From positions 9,384-43,671 of the forward strand of contig JAAAIG010000259.1 in NCBI GenBank assembly GCA_015852425.1: 34,288 bases of DNA, given 5' to 3'. A program made the translations under genes and the position numbers. The notes beneath the pieces were generated by a model. That model was not told the origin of the DNA. It saw only the letters and a program-made list of their open reading frames with translations, and ran no database searches. This stretch comes from Gryganskiella cystojenkinii (Eukaryota; Mortierellomycota; Mortierellomycetes; Mortierellales; Mortierellaceae). Positions 13,639-22,386 of the stretch are shown piece by piece (the first letter of the stretch is position 1; the number at the start of each line of letters is the position of its first letter).

Positions 13639-13946
13639 TTTTCTTGTCGATAGGCCGAAGATTTTGATCCGAAGACGGTTCGATAACATCGTTCGTGTTC
13701 TCCGCTCCAGCGTGCCAGTTTCATCGCGAGGTTGACTTTACTCAGTGATTCCGACAAGGAAAGATGGTCGTAAGGGGCGATAAAAGGAGGTTCTGCTTGT
13801 TTTCAGGTTTTTACACATTCCGACAATCCATTCGCCATTCCTCAGGTCGCACCTTACACTCTCCTCCGTCCTCTCTCTCTCGTTAAACGGTCGTTCGACA
13901 ACTCTTGTTTGACAGGAAATATATATTTAAAAAAGAATACAATACA

Positions 13947-16037
13947 ATGGACAGCAGCGAAAAAGGGCAACCCGTCAACTACAATGAGGACGAGGTCCGC
14001 TTGGCGACGGTAATTGGGGAACCAAGGCTCATTCTTCTCATTTCGAACATTGAGATGACATGAACGACTGCAATCCTTTGTCCGACTAACTCTCTCGTTC
14101 TTTTCCCTCCTCACTGCCTTTCTTGCCCGTTTACAGCTTGGCTACAAGCAAAACATGAAGTAAAAAAAAAAAAAAAAATCCCCTCTGTCACGTATTCTGG
14201 ACGTGGAATTTTTTCCTGATCCATCATTTGTTTTTTTAACCCCGATCTATCCTAGGCGTCAATTCTCTGGACTGCAAAACTTTGGCTTCACTTTGACGAA
14301 TACTTCGGTCTTGATTGGTATCATCCCCCTTTTCGGCTTCGGTATGGCGAGCGGAGGTCCCGTGGTCGCTGTCTGGGGTTGGATCCTGGTCGCCTTCTTT
14401 GTCAGTTTCATTGGTCTCGGCATGGCCGAGATCTGCAGTACTTTCCCCACCGCTGGATCTTTGTACTTTTGGACTGCAAGATTGGTAGGTGAGGAAAGTT
14501 GTAGGGAACACCAGTAACAAAGAGGAGCAGTTCTCACGTCGAACGGGGAATGATCTGAAACGTGGGTTCTAAGCACCCGTTTCTCTTTCTCCTATTCCCT
14601 CCTCTCTTCTCTCCTCTCATTTGTCTCCCCCTGTCTCTTTCTCTATCCATCATCTTTACATTCTCCGAATCATAGGGTGGGCCGAAATGGGGCCCCATGT
14701 TCTCTTGGTACGAGGCTTGGTTCAACCTGTTGGGACAAGTCGCCGGAATCTCTGCAGCCGTCCTCTCGGCTGCAACGTTTGTCAACATCTTGATTGCTGT
14801 CTGGCAAAAGGATTATATCCCCAGCGCCAAGAGTAACTTTTACATCACGGCGACTTTACTTATTCTCTCGGGAGTGATCAACACTGCGGGCGGACGGGCT
14901 TTGAAGGTCGCTTCCTTATTCTCAGTCTTTGTCCACATTGTCGGCACAATCGTCATCATTGTTGTGGTTCTTGTCGGCGCACCTAAATTGCAATCCGCAA
15001 AGTTTGTGTTTACGGATTTTGAGGATCGTACCGGATACACAACCAACTCGAATGCCAGTCCTGGCCTTGTCTTTATGCTGGGTCTCTTGCAGTCCCAATG
15101 GTCCATGGTGGGCTATGATGCGTAAGCTTGTTGTGTTTTGTTTATACGAAAAAGAAAAATATGTCTTTGAAAAAAGGGACATGGGTTGATCCGTAGACGA
15201 TCCACTTTTATTATTGCCTTTAGCTCGGCTCACATGTCGGAGGAGACGGATCGTTCTTATGTCAACGGTCCTCGTGGTATCATGATGTCGATTCTCGCGT
15301 CGGCCTTGATGGGTCTTGGCCTTGCTTTGGCTCTTTCGTTCGGTATCCAGGATTACGATGCGACACTCAAGAGCCCCATCGGTGCAGGTCCTCAGATCTT
15401 TATCGACTGTGCAGGCAAGGTCGGAGGCTCGATCTTGATCGCTATTGTTATCGTTGCAGGATTCCTCTGTGGTGTGGTCACAATCACAGCGAACTCTCGT
15501 ATGTTGTACGCATTTGCGCGTGATGGCGGTCTTCCTTACTCACATGTCTGGACCGTCTTGGACAAGAGAACGCAAATGCCGATTCGTCTCGTTTGGCTCT
15601 CAGTCTTGGGCACCATCATCCTGGCTCTGCCGTCGCTAGGATCCGCGGCCGCGTTGAGTGTCATCTCGGGTATCTCGATCATTGGCTTTTTGATCTCCTA
15701 TTCAATCCCGATTCTGCTTCGGATCACGATCGGCTCAAAGACGTTTGTTCAGAGAGAATTTAACCTGGGTCGGTGGTCCAAGCCGATCGGATGGGTTGCT
15801 TGTATCTGGACAGTGTTTGTTTTTATCATCTTGAACTTGCCCCAGAGCTGGCCTGTGAAGGACATGGACACGTTCAATTTCACACCCGCGGCTGTGGGAT
15901 TCTTGATCATCTTTACGACCGTGACCTGGTTCTTCTCTGCTCAGTATTGGTTCAAGGGACCAGTCTCTGAGATCACCCTCAAGGAACTGGATGGCGAGGG
16001 ATCCTTGGCCAGTGACGAGCAGGAGGCCAAGCATTAG
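13947..16037 (+). CDS. APC-superfamily amino acid/GABA/choline permease
   Basis: Exons: 13947-14009, 14137-14159, 14256-14484, 14676-15121, 15224-16037, giving 524 aa, the usual size for fungal ACT-type permeases such as Uga4 and Hnm1. The N-terminus is cytosolic (DSSEKGQPVNYNEDEVRLATLGYKQ...). Family landmarks follow: RQFSGLQNFGFTL, the first membrane helix with IPLFGFGMASGGP, GLGMAEICSTFPTAGSLYFW, GGPKWGPMFSWYEAWFNLLGQ, SMVGYDASAHMSEET (classic in this subfamily), RMLYAFARDGGLPYSHVW, and NLGRWSKPIGWVACIW. About twelve membrane helices can be counted. It imports amines or amino acids across the plasma membrane or vacuole. The substrate cannot be decided from sequence alone. An A17 run (14162-14178) sits in intron 2 right after the donor. 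Confidence 0.93.
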
Positions 16038-16166
16038 AGGTTTCTTGACTCTGTTGCTATTCATTGTTTTTTACTTTTCGCATTTTCCTCCATTTTAGGT
16101 ATCGTAATCTCAATCTCACCCTTCGTTCTTCCCATACCCTTCTTTCGCTGCATTCATCGTCCGCGC

Positions 16167-16172
16167 AATAAA
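16167..16172 (+). terminator. Putative polyadenylation signal of the permease gene
   Basis: AATAAA lies 130 bp after the permease stop codon in an A/T-rich context. Confidence 0.4.
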
Positions 16173-16839
16173 AATATATTCATTCTGATCAATGTACATT
16201 TGTTACACAGAAGTTCCGAAAGAGTCTTCCGTTGCTATGACTTTGAGTCTATGCTTCGGTGAGCGATAAAATTGGCGGCAAAGTTATGAAAGTCGACGGG
16301 AATATATTTACATCCAATACTGAAGTTTATCGATATACCAAAATCGCAAACTGCAAAGAAAAGCGGTTCATACGATTAAGGCTGCAGATTGGTATAAGTC
16401 TTCCAACAATCAGGGAAAAATCCATTACTTATACAATTGCACTCCACAGTCCATCCCGGACACAAAGTCCACAATGCTTTTCTTCTTTTTGTACTATTCT
16501 CCATCGACCCGTCGTACTCCCCCCATTCCTCATTCCTCTCTTCTATTTTTTTGATCACCACCATCTTCACTCTGACTGTCTTCACCCCTCTCCTATTTTC
16601 ATTGCTTTTTGGCGCGTCCTCTTTCCGTCGACCCGTCTTCTCTACTATCCCTAACTTCATGCCGATCTCTCCGTGTTCTAGCCTCAGCTGTAGCGCTATT
16701 TATTTGAATGGCTCCATGAGAATTGGGAAAATCTTCAATAAACTGCTCTCTGCCACTTTAAAAGGCATGGCATGGTCAGCCATAATCCAATGGATGACAG
16801 CCACGGCCATCACCCGCACAAGGAGATTAGATCACGGCG

Positions 16840-17035
16840 CATAAAGGTAGAGAAGGGGGTAGGGGCGTGCCATGTGTGTGGGTGAAAAAAGAAAAGATAC
16901 ATGCTCGGTGCATAAACAAAGAACAGGGTTAGAGCGGCATGCAAACGCGCGGGTGACAAAAAAAAACAATTTTCTCAGCGCATAAACAAAGAAAAGGAGC
17001 AATGAAACAGATATTCGCGGGAACTCTAGAAAGTC
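16840..17035. repeat. Degenerate tandem repeat, about 2.8 copies of 70 bp
   Basis: The word GCATAAA starts at 16840, 16910 and 16980, exactly 70 bp apart. Each copy continues with an AGA(A/G)-rich run and then an A-rich stretch after (G)GGTGA. Copies 2 and 3 share GCATAAACAAAGAA. Divergence is high, so the array is old. Confidence 0.6.
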
Positions 17036-17236
17036 AGTCCAACAGGTATAAATAAAGTGGGAAAAGTTTACATTGACACACCATCGTTCCACTTTTCTTT
17101 TACAGGTTAGCACATCCTTCAACCCACTTCCCCACCGATACCGCTGAAAAATTATTAATAAGACGTACACTAACACCATGTATTTTAACCATTTCGTCGA
17201 ACAGTTTCCATCAAAGGAACCAGCAAAGCCGTGACA

Positions 17237-18481
17237 ATGTCTACTCCAACAGACATTGATCCAAGCCTAAACATCAAGTTTAAAGGCAATGCAAGAACTG
17301 GTAAGAGTCATCTTGCGAATCTCCTCGGTGCCGACTGTGTATCTTCATCTTCCAAATTCGAGGCTGGTGGTGGTAATGTCGGTAGCGACGATGTATCTTT
17401 CAAAATCGAGGCTAGCAGTGATGCAGCCGCAGCAGTCAAGGCTTCCATGACGGTGCCGTTGGGAGATAAGCATTATACGCTCATCGATACTCCCGGGCTC
17501 ATAGAAAGTGACCAGAATGAAACGGGTTATGGAGATAATAAGTAACGGTCGAAAGAAAAGATGCCGTTTCTTTATTTTCTGTTGGGAGACCCACACCATA
17601 AGGCAACTCCCGCCACGCCATGCCAGCAAAAGTATTTCATTCAATAAAATGGAAGACGGGGGGCGACTCGTTGACATGGTTGCCATACCACATAGAGCAT
17701 GTGTTGAGATCGATGAGGCTGACAATAACAAGGAGAGTTAGATGCAAGAGAGCAGAAGGATCTCGCTGAAACGGTTCTTGAGCACGTCCACATGTTCCTA
17801 TTCCCAGTTCAAGAGCTCATTACAGACGAGGCGCGTGAAATGAGTGCAAGGAATAAGAGAAGCAAAGCTCCGCCAGAGCTGACGCTACCAGAGTTGAGCT
17901 GTCTCTTTTTCCTCTCGCTATAGTATCTCGCACATATCTTTAGCACTGATCCACCAGAGAATTTGTTAACCGCTAAGGATTGGAGGAAGTCTCAGCACAT
18001 ATTCGATGAGACGGGTATGGATGTTTACTGGAGCCGCGAGCTGGTTGAGGTTCCTGTTCATATAGTGACTGAGGAGGAGAAGCAACAAAAATGTACTTTA
18101 CAAGCTGAAGGCAAACGCACATATGGAAAATGTACGGACTGGCTTTTGGAAGGCTATGGACGTTCAGCAACGAAGCGCGAATTTTCAGGCACGAAATATA
18201 ACGGCGTGGGGCTGTGCTCAGAAAATGCTGGAAAAATTGGTGGCAAAGAGGTCACATGTAATTTCGATCCCAAGTTGACAGAATCCTTTCTCTGTATGTT
18301 TTTCAACAAACTGCAAAATCCTGAGGTCCCAGGAGCCAGAAGCCCATTGCAATCGCAGGGAAAATTTATTTATGAAGGCCAAATGCTGCACCCTAAGCTC
18401 GAGCCTAGTCTCACGCCCTGCAACATCGATTCGCGCGAAAGAAAGCGTCAGAAGATAGTGAAGAAAAGCGTGTCTAACTGA
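17237..18481 (+). pseudogene. Disrupted P-loop GTPase (AIG1/GIMAP-like) remnant
   Basis: The first open frame (17237-17545, about 102 aa from this ATG) has a Walker A/G1-like motif GNARTGKSHL near residue 20, a Ser/Gly/Ala-rich stretch with an imperfect internal duplication (KFEA.../KIEA...), and the G3 motif LIDTPGL near 90. It then stops. GTPase-like sequence seems to continue in another frame (KKRCRFFIFC..., to a stop near 17740), then in a third (DAREQKDLAETVLEHVHMF..., to about 17925), and an open frame 17963-18481 of unknown content follows. No donor/acceptor pairs join these frames, so at least two frameshifts are inferred. The family assignment rests on G1 and G3 only; a G4 motif (NKxD) was not seen. 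A poorly resolved multi-intron gene is the alternative. Confidence 0.5.
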
Positions 18482-19357
18482 CACGGGAGATAGCTCATTC
18501 GATTCAAACAAACTCCGAGCTATATAAGAGGTACCAGTCCCACCTCTCTTCGTCTCGTTAGTGAGGTTCAATGAGAGAGACCTCAAGTTTTTCCAAAAGG
18601 ATCGTTTGAACGGTCGCAAAATGTTGGTCGATTACCAAGTAGGGATGGTGTTAAGATATATTCTCCGATTTTTTTCTATCTGAGGGCTTATTCTCACCTG
18701 TATAACACTAGAAAACTCTGTTGACTTGACTTTGAATTAACCACAGCAACACTGCACAGATTTCATCAGTTAGAACCTCTTTTTCAAGCAATCGTCACTC
18801 ATGATAGTGCAACATCGCAGAGACTGATGCCTTTGAACTTTCTCGACACTCACTGAGGGATTGGTTTTTGTTCTTGTTGCTTGTTACTCTGCTCCAAGAT
18901 TACGAGCAGGCTCTGTGTTCGTCTTTTAGAAATGTCTGATCGCTTCGTTTAAAAGACAAAAAGGATCTCACCCAACAGCCGATTATCCGGGGCGTTGGGG
19001 ATATAAGGTTTGGTCAGGAGTAGAGGGCCACAAAAAAGGGTGATCGTTCCTCCAAAAATATGCGTCATAAAAAAATGGATCCGGGGAAAGATGTTCCTCC
19101 AACCAACGAACGCGAATAAAAAGAACCGCAGCCCCATAGCTGAATACATCTTTTTTTTTTTTCATTTTCATTCTTTCCTTTTCTTCATTCAATCACTTCA
19201 TTCCACTCTCCACTCTCTCCACTTAGTTTACTCTACTCAACGACAATTCCATTCCTCACCAACAAACCGCCACGTTCGCTCATTTTATTTTTTGTTCCTG
19301 CAATTCACCTGATCCATTAGAATCTCATTCTTCATTCAGCAAAAAACAAAATCAGTC
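18482..19357. promoter_or_regulatory. Intergenic: nucleotidase promoter and 5'UTR
   Basis: No gene recognised in 876 bp. There is a TATATAAG-like word at about 18521, but no gene starts close behind it. The 19150-19345 part is CT-rich with a T12 run and leads to the ATG at 19358, like other gene leaders in the window. Confidence 0.45.
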
Positions 19358-21202
19358 ATGACCAGAGAACAGCAGGACAACGATAAAACCGTGGTCGGCC
19401 GATCGTCTCTTGATATCAATGTCCCTTCTGGACAAGAAGAACTCGGCAGGAGCATCGATCGGACCATCACCCCCAACCACGAACCCCGTGTCTTCTTTTT
19501 CGATATCGACAATTGTCTTTACCACAAGGATTCTGGCATCCCCGGCATGATGCGCGCCAAGTATGTAAACAAGGAGAATCAATCCCCCCCCCCCCTTTTT
19601 TTTAGATCGGGGATCGAATGCCAGTCGCTGTTAGGTGTGGGAACTCGGCTCCCTCTATTTGAAAGAGCCCCTACTTGAACGCCAATTGCTTCGGACAAAT
19701 AGCTTGGACGGAGTGACAAAAAACCGAGAAGCGCAGACCAGACGGGCAGTTTTTTTTCTTTGTGCGGTGACTCACACCCTTTCTTCTCTTTCCTTCTACC
19801 ATAACCTTGTAGGATCGAACAATACTTTCATGATGTTGGCATTGAAGGCAGTCAAGGTAAGCAACAGAAAATCGACGACGGTTTTCTATCAAATCACCAT
19901 GCAGGGAGATGGATCATGGTTCCAAAAACGGATATTTGATACAACGACGTGACCTAACACCAGGAGAGCAATGTTGTTTTTTGGCCATCGATCCTGTTAG
20001 TCAAGATGCTTGCTCAGCGTTACTACATCGATTATGGACTTGCTATTCGTGGATTGCGTATTCACCACCCTGGTAAGCTATTCTTTCATGCTTGTTTGGT
20101 TGTCTTTGGGCTCGTAGTTGATTCTCAATTGCTCGTGCAAGGGAGTTGCGGTCAAATATTCAGTTTTTGATAAAGAGGAAAAAAAAAATGAAGATCCCCA
20201 AACGTTGCCAAAACGCTAACTTTACTTCTTCAACCTTCTTGTGATGTCATGTTATTAGAGGTAATGAATCTTACACTGGACTCCGGATGACGTTGATCAA
20301 CAAAAGATATCTCAAGCGATGGATCATACAAAAGGATCAACAAAACTAACGCGACTTATTATGTTCTCCTCGGTTTACTTCGTTGTTCTTCATTTTCATC
20401 ACTCAGGTCGACGTCAAAGACTATGGTACGACCGTTTTTTTCGTTTTCAGCCATCCTATGGCGACTGCGGAGGGATTTCTCCTTTCTATCCAAAAGACAG
20501 CTGCGCTAACCACTGGGAAACATTGATCCAAAACAAACCATAGATGACAAGGTCGATGGATCGTTGGATCTGGAACATATCTTGCAGCCTAACCCTGCTC
20601 TTCGTGAGATGATTCGTACCATGAAGATCGAAAAGAAGTGGCTTTTCACCAACGCTGGAAAGAATGTATGTGCACCCTTCATTTGGAGCATCTTCCATCG
20701 GATTAGCGGACTAAATTGAACTTGCAGCCCTTGTCGACCGACTGTTAACATATAACCTACATCGTTTTTTAAAAATCAAAAATATTAGCATGCTCTGAGA
20801 GTAATCAAGGTCTTGGGTCTGGAGGGCTTGTTCGACGGTCTGACTTACTGTGATTACCTCGAGCCCAACTTCCCCTGTAAACCCGAACCAGAATCGTTCC
20901 GTCGTGCAATGCGTGATGCAGGAGTCGTCCATGCCTCAAACTGCTATTTCGTGGATGACTCGGCTGCGAACGTGGACAAGGCTATGGATATCGGCTGGAC
21001 CGCTGTTCATGTCGCGGATGATCCTGTGGTCTCAAACTATGGACACTTCCAGATCGATGATGTTATTGATTTACCCAAGGTCTTGCCCGAGTTCTGGGAT
21101 GAGCGATCGTCTTCGGCCTCGGCGTCGATTGAGGAATTGACGAATGGCAACAAGACTATTAGCATTAAGACTCCAACCCCAGCTTCCGCACCCGCATCGT
21201 AG
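19358..21202 (+). CDS. SDT1: HAD-family pyrimidine 5'-nucleotidase (SDT1/PHM8 type), with predicted 2-nt micro-exon
   Basis: These enzymes dephosphorylate pyrimidine nucleotides (Sdt1) or lysophosphatidate/nucleotides (Phm8) in the cytosol. Exons: 19358-19560, 19813-19856, 20001-20072, 20259-20260, 20407-20425, 20544-20665, 20789-21202, giving 291 aa. HAD motif I is FFFDIDNCLY with D49 and D51. Motif II is WLFTNAGKN (about 146-154). Motif III is K185 in CKPEPESF. Motif IV is YFVDDSAANVDKA (D209, D210). The subfamily signatures YYIDYGLAIRGL and LFDGLTYCDY are clear. Exon 3 ends in phase 1 and exon 5 starts in phase 0, so a direct join breaks the frame. The 2-nt exon AG restores it and makes a Glu codon between HHP and VDVKDYD. 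The C-terminus is a Ser/Thr/Ala-rich tail. Confidence 0.93.
20073..20406 (+). other. Two introns flanking a predicted 2-nt micro-exon (20259-20260)
   Basis: Intron A runs 20073-20258 (donor GTAAGC, branch-like GCTAAC near 20214, first following AG in TTATTAG). Intron B runs 20261-20406 (donor GTAATG, branch-like ACTAAC near 20344, first following AG in CACTCAG). The two bases between, AG, complete a codon. Both introns have a normal size and signals for this genome. Confidence 0.7.
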
Positions 21203-21558
21203 ACATTTTTTTGTACCACTCCAACGGTTGCGTTCAAATTTTGAATAAATTCCGATATGATATTTTCATCAAGCTGAGACTATCCTTGTCCGGCTGTTTG
21301 GGCTGTTCTCTATTTGGGGCTTTCATCCACTGCTGCGCCAAGGAGTTTGCGACGATTTTTAATTTGTCACAGAACGTTGGCTGTCCCACCCTCCAAGTGT
21401 GGACACGATGGATCGACCGACCAAGCCAAGGCATCTGTGTGATGGTGACCGGCACCTGACCCACTCGCTAGAGCCACAAGAGTTGGATGAAAGGCGAGAT
21501 GGGCATCCTTTGTGAGGATGATCAGCGTCTGTGCCAGCGAGACGACTGGACGTGTTAG
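21203..21558. other. Intergenic, 3' flank of the nucleotidase gene
   Basis: AATAAA at 21244-21249, 42 bp after the stop, is a likely polyadenylation signal. The rest (to 21558) holds nothing I recognise. Confidence 0.45.
21244..21249 (+). terminator. Putative polyadenylation signal of the nucleotidase gene
   Basis: AATAAA lies 42 bp downstream of the stop codon at 21200-21202. Confidence 0.5.
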
Positions 21559-22315
21559 GTGACAGTCGTCAGACCTTGGGATCATGTCTTGTACATCTGG
21601 ATACAGAATCCATGTTGTTCCTGGATAAGGATGCGGCACGTCTGGATAATTTTTCAGGCGGTTGACTCAAGGTCTCGAGACTTTCATCCGAGTACCTTTC
21701 GAAACGAGAGTTCGAGAGCATGTAGCCGTCACATCCGACACTCTGCGATCATGAAACGAGCCTATCTTTGGTATGCGCCCAAGATAAGATTCCTTAAAGT
21801 GGATCCAATCCGCATAGAGAGTTTCATCGAGTTGCTCAGCAACGCAGCAACAACTACACCGACATCGACATCGACATCGACTTCCGCACCTCCACTTCCG
21901 GACCTTTCCTCATCCTCCGCTTCTCCCACCCCATCGGAACCAACCGTTTCGCCAGAGGATGCCCTTGTTCCCACCACCGGGAGTGTCCTCGACCTTGATA
22001 AAGCATCATCAGTTGGCGTCATCGTCATTGTTATGTTCAGCGATGGAACGTCCTTCAGCAACCTTGATTAGTAAACGTCGTAGTCCCCGAGCTTACACCC
22101 AGCCTCAAAGATCCTCAAGAATGCGACGGCGGACCAAATTTCTCCGCATGATGGGTGGCCACCTCTACCGAACAAGTTTTGGACGCCGCGATCATCTTCA
22201 TAAACACAGTACCTCCCCTCCTCCTGCACCTTTTTTTCGTCGGCTCTTTTATGATATTTGCGATAATCCCCTCTTCTCCGGAATAGTTTGCGCTGTGCGA
22301 ATATATATGGCATGA
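21559..22315 (+). pseudogene. Coding-like, unidentified segment in two frames
   Basis: One frame stays open from 21559 to 22071 and contains a Thr/Ser/Pro-rich stretch (about 21840-21990) with TSTSTS repeats and C-ending codons. A second frame (21959-22315) is open across the end of the first and is Arg-rich (SKRRSPRAY, MRRRTKFLRMM). No domain was recognised and no good intron joins the frames; a GTTGGC...TTCAG intron would be only about 29 nt. It could be a decayed gene or chance. The function is unknown. Confidence 0.2.
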
Positions 22316-22386
22316 CGGATTAGTTTATCTACAATTTTACTCAGCTAGGCACTTATCTATCCGTAGAGAGGCTGCTCAATTTTCTT

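Larger units (their letters stand above)
13172..13946. promoter_or_regulatory. Intergenic: polyadenylation signals, 46-bp repeat and permease promoter
   Basis: AATAAA hexamers at 13392-13397 and 13415-13420 probably end the VHS-GAT transcript. A tandem repeat follows at 13501-13638. Further right are two GATAA motifs (13682-13686 and 13779-13783), the class of site used by fungal GATA nitrogen regulators. With only two short motifs, regulation of the permease by nitrogen is a guess. The region 13858-13946 is the CT-rich leader before the permease ATG. Confidence 0.45.
16038..17236. other. Intergenic, 1.2 kb, with 70-bp degenerate repeat
   Basis: An AATAAA at 16167-16172 probably ends the permease transcript. 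16250-16830 has open frames but no recognisable protein, and its CT-rich part (16480-16660) explains their Ser/Phe/Pro content. A tandem repeat starts at 16840. The 17040-17236 part leads into the GTPase remnant. Confidence 0.5.
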
